Positions 24,790 to 35,087 of a stretch of 64,000 nt of DNA are shown in pieces. A program made the translations under genes and the position numbers. Below the pieces are notes generated by a model. It saw only the letters and a program-made list of their open reading frames with translations. It searched no databases and was not told the DNA's origin. The DNA is taken from positions 160,892,322 through 160,956,321 of the forward strand of contig CM054060.1 of NCBI GenBank assembly GCA_028641055.1, read 5' to 3'. Every line of letters starts with the position of its first letter. Positions within the stretch are counted from its first letter, which is position 1. Source of the stretch: Alopecurus myosuroides. Lineage: Eukaryota > Streptophyta > Magnoliopsida > Poales > Poaceae.

Positions 24790-25045
24790 TCCAATTCTCT
24801 TGGACGCAGAAGGAGATTGAGTGTCCTGCCTCCTTCCATGACCTAATACCTGAACGGAGGAAGTATAAGTTTTTGAACACTGGTTTTGAGACCTTTGGTT
24901 AGTGAAAAATAAAAGCTGAGTTTCATACGCAAAATAAAAAACCGTAACTTTTGTTAACACGGAGTTTCTGTCTTGTTTTTCGTTAAAACAAAATTTGAAA
25001 ACATAGCAGAGGAGGGATCACTTTTTTGTGCCGGTTGCAGCTTAA
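24790..25045 (+). other. 3' flank of copy A, no gene
   Basis: Non-coding sequence conserved with 59445-59701 of copy B, ending in the TAA into which a Harbinger-like element was inserted. It probably represents the 3' untranslated region of the Transposase_28-like gene. Confidence 0.4.
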
Positions 25046-26674
25046 GAGCATCTCCACTCGTTTGGCCCTCCAGGCCGATTTTTCGGTCGCAAAAACTGCC
25101 GCTTGGGGGCATGAAGGCGCAACTTTCGACCTAGGGGGCAAACCTTCAGTCGTTGCGCCAAAGCCATCCGGCGAATAACAACAAGTTTCGGACAAAATAC
25201 GCATAAACGGCCGAATATAGGCCAGTTGGATAAAAACTCGAATTGAAAACGTAAAAATAAAATAAAAACTACTCCATGCGGAGGCTGTGGTAGATGGCCT
25301 CGTCGTAGTCGTTCGGCGGTTCGTCCTTCGAGACGCGGTCGGATCCGTGAGCAAGTTGTCGATGCGGAAGGCTTCTTCGCCGGCGCCTCGTCCTCGATGT
25401 CGTCGAGGATGACGCCCACGTCACAGGCCGCGGCGGCGAGCTTCAAACTCTTCCATGGCGGCCTTCTGGCCCGCCATCTCGCCGGCCAGCCACTGGTCCC
25501 TGGACCAGGCGAGCCCGTCCTCGAGCTCCGCGGCCATGGCGTCCTACTCCTCCGGCGAGGTGACAGGCGCCCTCCTTCTTCACGGCGACGAAAGACTCCA
25601 GCTTGACGCAGGGCTCGCCGATGAGGATGCCTCTGTGGCGTGCCCGTGGAGGGGGCTGGCTCGCTCCGTCTTCACCCTCGTCGGCGATGTAGAGGCGGTG
25701 GAGCGGCGCATCAAAAAAGATGGCGCCTAGGCAGACACCCTTGGCGCTGGCCTGAGCGCCGATGAGCGGCACCGCTGCCGGAGTGGGGTGACGGGTGCCT
25801 CCGCCAACCCAGTGGCGGGCTGCCCGCCTCGATGTGGTTGAGCACGGTGGTGAGGGTGCGCCCGTCCCCGCTCCATCACCCCGTCCTCCCCGCTGAATTC
25901 TTGTTCGCCGGCGCCGGTAGCGGGCCGTGATAGTCGGCGAGTTGCTCCTCGCGGCGGTCCCGAAAGAAGGCGCTCCACCAGGTGAAGTTCTGGTGGTGCC
26001 TGGCGGGATCCGCGCACTGCTTCGGCGTCATGGCGGCACACGCGTCCTGGATTGCCGTCGCGAGCTCGTTCGGCTTCGGCAGGGGCGGTACGAGATTGCC
26101 AGCCGCGCCGATCTGCCACCCGCCGTCGACGCGGTTGTCCAGCAGGACTGGGTACCGCGCCTCGTACAGGAGGCAAAGCTCCTCCTTCTGGAAGCAACAA
26201 CAGCCGAAGCCGTTGGCCAATGCGCCATCTCCGAGGAAGCGTTCTGCCATGGACTGGGATCTCCGACAAACAGGTGTGGGGAGGAGAGGGGGAGGAGGCG
26301 AGATGACTTGTGTGGAGCGGTGAGACGCGACGGTGGCCTTTTAAAGGTGGCGAAGGAACGGGTGGGAGTGCACGGCGGCTCCATTACTCGTCTCGAAACA
26401 CTGACCGGCGGCCGCCATTACGCCGGGAGGAAACCGAGGCGTCAGGGCAACTACGTGTTTGCTCACTGTAGTGAGGGCCCACCAGCGGGGAAAATGGCGT
26501 GGTCACATTCCCGCGATTTTTCATCCGCCCGGCGCTCTCAGCTGCCCTCAAGGTCTCTAGGTTCAGCCTGGGTTTGCCTACACTACTTTTGACTCAAACC
26601 GGCGAATTTAGGTTGTTTCTGCCAGAAAAAAAAACAATGACCTGGGGGTGCCATGGGAGTGAGTGGAGATTCTC
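25046..26674 (-). mobile_element. Harbinger-like DNA element 1
   Basis: The terminal inverted repeats GAGCATCTCCACTCG (left) and, in reverse complement, GAGAATCTCCACTCA (right) match at 13 of 15 positions. The element is flanked by TAA on both sides, the 3-bp duplication typical of PIF/Harbinger insertion. It is 1629 bp long and GC-rich inside. It carries a minus-strand reading region (25443-26250) that does not look like a transposase, so the element is probably non-autonomous. The left part also exists, at the same insertion point, in copy B at 59702. Confidence 0.75.
25443..26250 (-). pseudogene. Unknown protein remnant inside Harbinger-like element 1
   Basis: The minus-strand ATG at 26250 opens MAERFLGDGALANGFGCC, then ELCLLYEARYPVLLDNRVDGG and HHQNFTWWSAFFRDRREEQL, ending at a stop at 25876. 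A second frame continues to about 25443 (LYIADEGEDG, later KLESFVAVKKEGA). Codon use is GC-rich and the order is sensible, so this was once a protein of about 250 residues or more, now split by frameshifts. I recognise it only as a kind of unknown protein often carried by Triticeae elements with these ends. There is no DDE transposase or Myb/SANT signature that I can see. Confidence 0.45.
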
Positions 26675-27084
26675 TAAGAGCATCCCCACTCGTGACCCCC
26701 AAAGGTCGCCCCCAAGGGCTTTACCGCCCGGACGGGCCCCGAGCGCGCCCACTCGCGCCCCCTAATGGACTCTCCTGTCCGGACGCCCCCCCCCCCATTT
26801 CCCGTCCGAAAGACCAGCCCAACCCCGCCGCGTAGGGGCTCCCGTGGGGGCGCCGGACGAGAAGAAATGGGCGCGTGGCGTCCGTGGGCCCGCCCCGTCA
26901 ATGAGACGGGCACGTAGTCAATACGGCGCCATGTCCTCGTCTTCTCCCGAGGCGGAGCAGAAACGCAGGGGCCGCAGCGAGCCGTCGTTTCGGCAAGTCG
27001 CGTCACCCACGCGGCGGGCGCGCGGCTTCCCCACGCGGCCGCCGGAGTTAATGCGGCCGCGGCCTTTTGGCCTATCGCGCCGGG

Positions 27085-27092
27085 TATAAAAA
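27085..27092 (+). promoter_or_regulatory. TATA box inside Harbinger-like element 2
   Basis: TATAAAAA preceded by GCGCCGGG and followed, 113 bases later, by the ATG at 27205. The intervening leader is a CT-rich imperfect repeat (CTCCTCGCCGCCCTCTGC and variants, 27122-27195). Confidence 0.6.
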
Positions 27093-27204
27093 CCCTGCCC
27101 CGACGCTCTGCGCGCCGCACACTCTCCTCGCCGCCCTCTGCCTCCCTCCTCGCCGCCCTTTGCTTCTCTCCTCGCCGCACTCTGCCTCTCACCTCGCCGC
27201 GCGC

Positions 27205-28204
27205 ATGGACCTCCGCGCCGTCAATGGATTCCCCCGCCGTTCCCTTCTCAAAAACCAGGTTCGCGCGCTCTTCGCCGGCTGGTACTCGTGCCCGCCGGAC
27301 ATGCGCGCCGGTCACGGGTTCTCTATCGGGCGCGCCTGCGTCCCCATCCCGGACGCGCCCAAGGTGAGCGACGCCTCGTGGAACTCCGAGTTGCTCGCCC
27401 ACTTCTACGACAAGTTGACGCCGAACAGCACGCCAACCCCGCCTGGGACCCGGCGAATCCGGCGAACACGGCGCGCTACGAGCGCGAGTTCAAGCGCATC
27501 CACGAGGAGCGCTGGAACCGCTGGGACGGCCACGGTCCGGGGCCGCCCACCCACGAGCGCAACAAATACGGGCGGAACGCCTTCTGGGCCTAGTAGGGCT
27601 TCACCTTCGACGCCGTCCTCGCCCACATCGCCGCTGGCGACAACCCGCGCCTCCACTGGCCGGCGCCCACCGTCTGGGACCTCAGACGGCCGACGGCGAC
27701 TCCGTCCTCCTCCCTCTCGCGCTCCTCCTTCGCCGGCGGCCCCTCACGGCGCTTCGCCCCGTCTCTGCGCGTCCCCAAGACGGAGCCGCGGGCGTTCACG
27801 CCGCCACACCTGCGCGTCAAGCCGAAGCCGAGCTCCGACCGGTCGACACGGCGCTCCGGCGGCCTTCACATCGGGGTTGGGAGCGCCGCCCCTCCTCGTG
27901 CCCAAGCCGGAACCTGGGCTGCGCGCGCCCAAGCAGGAGCCGGGGTTGGAGCGCACCCTCACCCTCTACGAGCAGCTCCAGGTGCTCTAGGCGGCGTCAG
28001 CGACGGAGGACGACCCAGAGGGTGTCCGGGAGGCGTTCGAACAGTCGTACAACACGCCGCCCGCACTGCCTCTTGCGGCGGCGCGCGCGTGGTCTGTCGC
28101 CGACACGGCAGTGATGGCTGGCGCGCCGCTGATCGACCTCGTCCCACTGGGGCGGCGACGACGAGGACGACCGGAGCGACGGCGGCTACGACATGTTCAA
28201 CTAG
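27205..28204 (+). pseudogene. Unknown protein remnant inside Harbinger-like element 2
   Basis: The ATG at 27205 gives MDLRAVNGFPRRSLLKNQV, then GWYSCPPDMRAGHGFS and PKVSDASWNSELLAHFYDKL. Near 27425 the sensible frame shifts to one reading DPANPANTARYEREFKRIHE and then GRNAFWA, followed by two stops at 27592-27597. It continues (GFTFDAVLAHIAAGDNPRLH) to an acidic C-terminus (GGYDMFN) with a stop at 28202-28204. At least one frameshift, probably two, and the stops make it a pseudogene of roughly 330 codons. The function is unknown; I see no transposase motif. Confidence 0.5.
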
Positions 28205-28645
28205 TGAACACACCGTTTTAGTTTAATTTTCAGTTTTTAGTTTAAATTTCATTCAAATTTTGTATAATGTCCTAAAAATTTGAATGAATTCGTCGTTTAA
28301 AATATTTGGACGCCTTTTTTTGTTCGGAGGCTCCAATTAAGACTGCGAGTGGGCAGCCGTGCCTCCCGCCGGCGCCGCGCCGTCCGGACGCGTGGCGCAA
28401 CTGGAAATGCTCTAATATGCAGCGGCCGCTTCTCAGTACCACCCCTTTTAACCCCCTCTGGAGAGCACACCGAAGACTCTTCCTGGGAGCGAAAATTAAC
28501 GCGAAGCGAGTTTAATATGCGAGATCTGACTTGAGGCCAGCTAACCCAGTTCCGGCTCGCTTGATCAGACGGGCGCCTCCTCAGCCCCACGAAACACGGC
28601 ACTGCCTCCTCCCCCACGGTCAACACCTAAGCCTTGGCGCGCGCC

Positions 28646-28653
28646 TATATTAA
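28646..28653 (+). promoter_or_regulatory. NAR2: TATA box of the NAR2 gene
   Basis: TATATTAA in CGCGCCTATATTAAACCC, 98 bases upstream of the ATG at 28751. This implies a 5' untranslated leader of roughly 70 bases. The proximal promoter available before the Harbinger-like element is only about 230 bases. Confidence 0.65.
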
Positions 28654-28750
28654 ACCCATCCGTACTCCTCCATCTCCCCACCAAAGCAAAAGCAAACCTC
28701 CCAAGGTCCTCTCTGCCTCCTCCGATCGATCAAAGTAGCCAAGCACAGGG

Positions 28751-29728
28751 ATGGCTCGGCAAGGAATGGTCACGGCGCTGCTGCTGGTGGTTCTCGCTGC
28801 CGGCTGCTGCGCGCCTGCGGGCGCGGTGTTATTCTCGACGCTGCACCCAGACCTCATCGTCACCGCCACCGCCTCCCCAAATTCCGGCCAAGGTACGTAC
28901 GTCGTCGTTTATGTAGAGCCTACTTCCTTTGTTTGCTATAGACGTCACGGATTGGCATATATGGCAAGTAAATTAGCCTTGCCGTCGCATGCTATTCCAA
29001 ATATCGGACGGCCAGCCGGCCAATAGAAATCTTGGAAACTCAGATAGTACTCAAAATTGCGGGCTATTCCCTCCGATCAAGTAGCTGTACTACTAAATTA
29101 GACTTTTATTACAGATCGGAGCGAGTAGAACAAGCCATTCCTGCAGAGATTTTTTATTTACACTAGTACAGTTATTATATATTTGCATTTCAAAGTGGTC
29201 TAGCTTGCACTACTTTATCACACTGGAGTATTTGCCCTTACAAAATCTAACACGCATGACAATCCATGGCCAGTTCTTCACGGCGGCGAGGGCGAGATCA
29301 CGGTGAAGTGGTCCCTGAACACCACGCGGCCGGACGTCACGGACGCGGCCTACAAGAACGTGAAGGTGAGCCTGTGCTATGCGCTGGTGAGCCAGAAGGA
29401 GCGCGAGTGGCGCAAGACCAACGACGACCTCAAGAAGGACAAGACCTGCCAGTTCAAGATCACCCAGCAAGCATACGTCCCCGCCGGCGGCGAGTTCAAG
29501 TACCGCGTTGCCCTGGACATCCCCACCGCCAGCTACTTCGTGCGCGCCTACGCCCTTGACGCCTCTGGCACGCAGGTCGCCTATGGCCAGACAGCAACCG
29601 TCTTCAACGTCGTCAGCATCACCGGCGTCACCACCTCCATCAAGGTCGCCGCCGGCGTCTTCTCCACCTTCTCCATCGCCTCGCTCGCCTTCTTCTTCTT
29701 CATTGAGAAACGCAAGAAGAACAACTAA
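28751..29728 (+). CDS. NAR2: High-affinity nitrate transporter-activating protein (NAR2/NRT3 family)
   Basis: NAR2 proteins are small plasma-membrane partners of NRT2 transporters, needed for high-affinity nitrate uptake in roots. Two exons are seen. Exon 1 is 28751-28892 and ends CAAG before GTACGT. Exon 2 is 29274-29728 and follows CCAG; the 381-base intron falls after the GQ of NSGQ. The joined frame is 198 codons, the usual NAR2 length. Residues 1-25 form a signal peptide (ALLLVVLAAGCCAPAGA). The central domain has VKWSLNTTRPD, two cysteines (about 82 and 106) and REWRKTNDDLKKDKTCQFK. Near residues 165-190 there is a single membrane helix followed by the basic tail EKRKKNN. ATG context GGGATGG is good and there are no frameshifts, so the gene looks functional. 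It is the only host gene recognised here. The paralogue number is not assignable from one copy. Confidence 0.93.
28893..29273 (+). other. NAR2: NAR2 intron
   Basis: GTACGT...GGCCAG, 381 bases, AT-richer than the exons, phase 1 (splits the Val codon after GQ). The positions follow from keeping SGQ-VLHGG in frame. Confidence 0.85.
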
Positions 29729-30962
29729 TTAAGATCATCGGGACCATGCCAAAGTTTGTTTGTCCGCATGAGGGAGACTCGCTCTATTTCTCTACCATAC
29801 TCGCCAAAGTATGTAACAGTCTCCGTACGGACTAGTACTATGCAAAACTGTGTACGCGTAAAAGGCACCGATCATGAGTGTGCATATGTCCTACTTTTTG
29901 TTGTGAGCGTGTAATGACTATATGAAGTACTACATGAAATGGTTGCGAAAGAACTTGATTACCGTAACTTTTGTGTGTCTCCTGCGGGCATTGGGTGAGG
30001 GCACAGACTCTGACTTTGCACAAGATAATAGCGTATCAGAGCTAATACGAACACCGAGATACTAATCAACATGGTCAAAGGAGTAAGTAGAGCTTTGCGT
30101 TTTGAGCAAATAACAAATACCAAGACACTCGGATGAACTAAAGTAGATACCAAGTGGTTAGGGTTAGCCATTTTTTAATGGTTGCCCTATATTTGGTTGA
30201 GATGGTGTGGGCGGCAGGGGTAACCAGATTACACGAATATTCGGATGAAACGGTGGCTCCGCTCGTCCGCCGAAATGTGGCTTATGGCGCTAGCTGTCAC
30301 CTGCACTAGACTCACCCCGAAAAGTTATGTTGGCGCGGATTTTGACCCTCTCACCGCCCGCGAAAAGGAAAAAAAAAACCCACCTTATCCTTTTCCCCTT
30401 GTCCTTCCACTTTCCTCTCTCACGAACGAGAGGCGGCGGCAACCAAGAATCCCAGCGCGCGCTAGGAGACCTCGACGGAACTGCACAGGACGACAACGAC
30501 GAGTACCTCTTTTCCTCTACCTTCCATTCCTTGTCCGCATCTGGCTTCTCCCTCCCATCTCCTCGCTGCACCTCTCATTAACCAGGTGGGGGCGGAGGCG
30601 GCGGAAAAAATCGACGCGGAAGACCAGAGGGCTACGGCGGCGGGACAACTTCGAACGGTGATGCACGAGTTATCTCCCTCCATATCACCTCCTCTCGCCT
30701 TTCTCTTGGTCGTTAGTTCAGGGGGCATTGCCGCTCGGGGAATTGATCCCGTTTCGCCTAAGTGTGCCGCTCGGGCAAGTGGCCTCGGTGGGGCGACCAA
30801 GCAGCGGCCCAGCTCGCCTGCTGAGAGTACCGCTCGCCTGGGAAGGACGACGAGGCAGTGACTCAGCTCGCCCTGTCTCGTTTGTTCCATCTGTGTCCTC
30901 TCTCTGTGAGCTGCCTTTGTACCCTCTCACACTGCTTTTTTTCTCTCCTTTGTACAGGAGTA
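29729..30962. other. NAR2 3' flank and unassigned sequence
   Basis: Downstream of the NAR2 stop I see no further gene. 30240-30960 is GC-rich with several short open frames on both strands (the longest about 140 codons), none with a recognisable motif. A CT-rich tract at 30380-30425 and a CAGGTGGGGG donor-like site near 30585 would suit a truncated 5' exon of a gene, but this is not supported further. Confidence 0.4.
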
Positions 30963-32161
30963 TGAAGGGTTCGTAGCAGAATTTTTTTCTAACTAACGTA
31001 TGCCAAAATTTAGTCAGGATCTATCTATTAGCAATGCGGGAACGGGCAAGTTTCGGCGACGTACCCTTATAGACCGAAAAGCGCGGATTACGCTCCCGCA
31101 CAAGCATTGCTGAGGAAGACGACGTAGCGACCTCAAGGTCATGTAGAACTTGGCGTGTCGGCGATGACCTTGGTGCAACGACGATGGTAGTAGCACCACA
31201 AGTGCATTGCCCCGAGTACTCGCACGCGTACGGTGCTTGATGATGTCTCCCGTTTTCCCCGATCCAGCCGAGATTGCAGAGGTAGATCTTCTAGACGAAA
31301 TTCCCATAGCACGACGGCGTGCTGGGACGAAGTGATCTCTCAGGTATGCAACCCTAACTCGGGGCCACGGACTACGGGAGAGGGGGAGGTGGAGTGCATG
31401 GAGGAGGGACCTCAACGATTGAGTTAATTCATTGCATAAACTAATTAATATTGCCTTTCTTTATATAGGGGGAAGGGGGTGTGCCCTTCCCCTTGGCCCC
31501 CCATGTGGGACTAAACAAAGGAGGAGGGGGTGCGGTCGGCCATAAGGCCCAACCGCACCATGCCCTTAGCCGCATGGGAAGTGCCCCAAATAGGTCGGTT
31601 GCTCCTTTTTTCCTCCTTTTATTTGCTATTAAATTAATATATAAATATATTTAATTCATTAAAAAAATATTTATATATTATTTATTTCCCATGGCTCTAG
31701 AACTACTTCTGGACCATTCCAAACTTCCTTGGGTCTTTCCCGAAACCCTTCCGCTTTCCCTTCTCTTCACTTCTATAATTTCGATGATTCCAAAATGATC
31801 TCCGAGCATCGTCAAACCCTTAAGTGTGTTACCATACGGTTCGAGAATACTCCAAACATGGCCGAGAACCCTCTCCGACCAATCATCATCAGCGGGACCT
31901 GGATGCCCACAATGACCCTTGTGCATTCCAGGAATAAATGTCGTTGAACCATAAACACAGATTCCTATTCCTTTTGTTTACTTGATACATATCTTATCCG
32001 AGATCTCATCGTTGACATCTCCATGCCATGTTCAATCTCGTCACTTCCATCCCTATGACCTAGTCATACCGTGCGTAGCTTTATGGATGTAATCTCACCG
32101 AGTGGGTCTAGAGTATCTCTCCATCACGCGGATAAAAAATTCCGCTCTTGATACATACGCC
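30963..32161 (-). mobile_element. Copia (BARE-like) LTR remnant
   Basis: The plus strand begins TGAAGGGTTCG, the complement of a CCCTTCA LTR end. Further landmarks of the same LTR family follow in reverse order: the GATCTTCTAG/CTCGGCTGG region near 31260-31300, the AT-rich stem at 31620-31690, and the block at 32085-32150 that mirrors 14215-14280. The LTR stops abruptly at 32161, where a Tat-type LTR begins, so it is interrupted or truncated there. Confidence 0.65.
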
Positions 32162-33109
32162 TGTCGGAGAGAGTTGTCCAAGAGACTTGTCTCCTAAATT
32201 AGTCTCGACAGGGGGACTGGATACGAAATGCCCGGTGAGTCCAAGTGTTTGGTGAGGAGACTAGTGAGGTGCACGATAGAGAGTGACACAAGAGTTACCT
32301 GGGTTCCGCCCCTCTGATGAGGTAAAGACCTACTCCTTCTTGTATGGTTGCACTACTTCGAGAGGATTACAGTATAATGGTTGCTATGGTTTCTCGTGTG
32401 CGAACCATTAGCTTGGTAGCCGGGCTGCCCCTTATATAGTTGAGTCGGCTCCTCGTTCCTGCCCATGGGTGGGAAGGAAAACCACAAGCCGACAAGGGGA
32501 AGACAGCCCAAATCCCTAAGCTACGGGTGGACTTAGTCCACCGTCTATTAAAGCGTCGGTCCATGGCAATGCGTGGGGTCTTCACGATGACCTCAAGGAT
32601 GAGGCTCGCGGAGGATTTTTATGCCATGATGACCTTCTTGCACCAAAGAGAAAGGTATTGGGTGGCTCTTTGGGCGCCGCAGATGGATGGTGGTCTTTAA
32701 TCATGAATATGGGATGCTTTGGCGTCAGCTCTCTCTAGCGTTGTTGCCTCCTTCGTCATTCACTTTGTCACTCGTGCATGTGTGCTTTGTCTCTGCCACG
32801 GTGGCAGAAACACGTGCCTTCATGTCAGAGGGTCACGGGTGGAATAGTAGGTTGTCTCCTCCCGGAGGAGTCTGGCCTCCTTGCAGATATATGCCGATGA
32901 AGACCAATCGCGGAGGCCTGCGAGGAAGAGGCAGAATGGCTTCATTCTTCTTAGTCCCAGAGCCGGGGCTTTCCTTGCGAGGGTTGATTCCACGCGAGGC
33001 CTTCGTTGTGCGACGCCTGGTACGCGTCTCCCTTGTTGACTAGATTTCACGAGCCTTTGACCGAGTCAAGGAAGACGGGTCGTGGTACCCTGGTATCCAT
33101 TACCCGACA
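32162..33109 (-). mobile_element. LTR of a second Tat-type gypsy element, minus strand
   Basis: Read on the minus strand it begins TGTCGGGTAATGG at 33109, just after a GGGCTAC tract, and ends ...CTCCGACA at 32162. The terminal TGTCGG...GACA pattern resembles the LTRs of 34199-49308. A minus-strand CTATATAAGG box lies at 32431-32440. To its right lie the promoter and body of the Transposase_28-like gene copy B on the plus strand, antisense to this LTR. That is the same arrangement as in the intact Tat element, where the antisense gene lies next to the 3' LTR. The left end is less certain than the right end. Confidence 0.55.
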
Positions 33110-33268
33110 GTAGCCCTCGGGCCAACGTCACTCGAGACAAAATGGAGTGGGGCCAAGAAAACTGCCAAGTCTAGGTGTAGGCACGTGGCGCGATAGTTCT
33201 CTAGGATGGTTTCCCACGATCTCCTCGACGCCTTGATTTTGCCCCGCGCGTCATTACTGCCTCGCGAG

Positions 33269-33276
33269 TATAAAGC
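33269..33276 (+). promoter_or_regulatory. TATA box of Transposase_28-like gene copy B
   Basis: TATAAAGC in CGCGAGTATAAAGCAGC, 160 bases inside the LTR border at 33109. Only 13 bases further a gypsy element starts; the leader and ATG of the gene resume at 54951 and 55060. Promoter and coding part are therefore separated by 21.7 kb of nested insertions. Confidence 0.6.
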
Positions 33277-34198
33277 AGCGGGCGCGAAGTGATACGGCTC
33301 CAACGTATCTATAATTTCTGATGCTCCATGATCATATTATGTCAATTGCTACTTGTTTTCTTCCTTATTTATAGCAGTTTTATACGTTTTCCGGGATTAA
33401 CCTATTAACAAGATGCCAAGTGCCAGTTTCCTGTTTTCTGTTGTTTTTTTGTTTCAGAAAAGTTGTTCTGGAAACATTCTCGGAATTGGACCCCCACAAA
33501 GCCCGAAGTGCCTATTTTCCCCGGAAGCATCCAGAAGACCGAAGGAGAGTCGAAGACGGGCACCACGGCTTGGCCGCGCCAGCTATGGGTGTGGGACCCC
33601 TGAAGCTCCACCGCCTTTGCCCTTTCGCCTATTTAATCTCCCCGGATGGAAAACCCTAAACACCTGATCAAAAATCCCCGAAAAGTTCCACAGCCGCCGT
33701 CACCGTCAACCCTAGATCAGGGAGGTTCTGAAGCTGTCTCTGGCACCCTGCCGGAGAGGAAATCATGATCGAGATTGATCTTATGTAAATCTCTGTGCTG
33801 TGTTTGCTGGGATCCGATGAATATTGAACTTATGCCAAGTTGATTATAGTCTTTATTGCATATGTTATTTGCAATCTTGCATGCTTTCTGTTGCTACAGG
33901 TTGCTCTGGCCAAGTAGTCGCTAGTGACTCCAAGAGGGAGTATTTATGCTTGATAGTGGGTTCATGCCTCATCACCGCCTTGCTCGAGTGACAGAAACGT
34001 GAAGGGGGGATGTGTTGTTGCCATTATGGAGAAAACAGCGGTGAGAGTGCCCGCGTGCATAATCATTGCTTACATTACACACATTGTTTAATGCAGTTAT
34101 CAGTTTCTTGCAACTTAATACCTAAGGGGGTTCGGATGATAACCTGAGGGTGGATTATTAGTCATAGATGCAGATGGATTTCGGTCTTTGTATACTGT

Positions 34199-35087
34199 TG
34201 TCGGGGGGTTACCCCCGAGTAGGGCAAAGGCAAGTGGTAAAGGCGTCTTACAGAAGAGAGGTTTGGTCGAGTAGCCGACTACCCGGTACTCGCTACCCGG
34301 TCGACTGCTACTCGGTCTCACCTCAAGATGACCAGAAGGAAGAATCATTCAAGTTCTCTACGTTCGAGTAGAAGAGTTGGCACGAGTACAAATGGCGGGA
34401 ACAATTGGCGGGAACCTACTCGGGCCAGAAAGTCAAAGGAGCCGTTCTGACACAGGATCCCGCGTATCCTGGGTCCGTACTTGGCAGCATTCGAACTACT
34501 GTTCATCTGGGACCGGCCTGCCTGACAGTGACAGCATGGAAGCAGGCCGTGGCAGGATAAGGGGGGCCTACTCTGTGCTTAGGTACAGTGATACCAGTCT
34601 GTCCCCTTGTTTTGCCCAACGACTTTCCAGATGCAGCCAAGGTTAGGAACCAAAGCTGTCAGCGGGAACCCGGAAGAAGGACGATGTGCACACTATGTCG
34701 ACACTTGTCCATGTTTGGACGTATCCGGCTGGGCACCATGTATATAAGGTGCCCCGTCGCCTCCTGCGTGAGGATGGAACACACCTTGACCTAGAGGGAA
34801 CCCTAGTTCTTGCCCTAGTTCATCATCCAGAGGAGAGTGGCTACTCGGTAGCAAGAACTTTGTACTGTGGCTACTCGGTGAGATACCAAAATACACAAAG
34901 AAAGGCAGGAGTAGGGGTTTTACCTCCTCACGAGGGCCCTGAACCTGGGTAGATCGTGTTGTTTGCAGTGTTTACTTCGTACCTCACGCGGCTACTCGTC
35001 GCGTGATCCCTCCCCGAGCACCTCCAGCGTCCTTCGTCCCCACATCTTTAGCCATCCCATGGCATCTGCCGTGACACCACCACGACA
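34199..35087 (+). mobile_element. 5' LTR of Tat element
   Basis: 889 bp. The first 20 bases can form a GGGGGG-TTA-CCCCC hairpin. A TATA box is at 34741-34748 (TATATAAG). The LTR is unusually rich in ACTCGG/CCGAGT heptamer-like motifs. The reading frame of gag has its first ATG at 35059, inside the LTR end. Confidence 0.95.
34741..34748 (+). promoter_or_regulatory. TATA box of Tat 5' LTR
   Basis: TATATAAG in CACCATGTATATAAGGTGCC; identical at 48962-48969 in the 3' LTR. It predicts a start of the genomic transcript near 34775. Confidence 0.7.

Larger units (their letters stand above)
26678..28412 (+). mobile_element. Harbinger-like DNA element 2
   Basis: It begins GAGCATCCCCACTCG at 26678 and ends AACTGGAAATGCTC at 28412. 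It is flanked by TAA at 26675-26677 (shared with element 1) and 28413-28415. The interior is GC-rich and has a TATA box and a broken gene on the plus strand. Its right end is 234 bases upstream of the TATA box of the NAR2 gene. Confidence 0.75.

Noticed and set aside
25927..26592. Plus-strand frame of 221 codons in Harbinger-like element 1
   Set aside because: GC-rich shadow of the minus-strand protein remnant; the minus frame has more natural composition and is matched by a start and TATA-like context.
30245..30890. Host gene with frames of about 140 codons on both strands
   Set aside because: No motif, no continuity and no convincing splice structure; left as unassigned sequence.
32162..33109. 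Host genes in short frames at 32440-33043
   Set aside because: The segment has LTR-like ends, a minus-strand TATA box and a tract at the right border, so it is better read as a Tat-type LTR.
34963..35058. Gag starting upstream of 35059
   Set aside because: The open frame extends upstream, but the first ATG is at 35059; the earlier part is LTR sequence and opens only with non-ATG codons.
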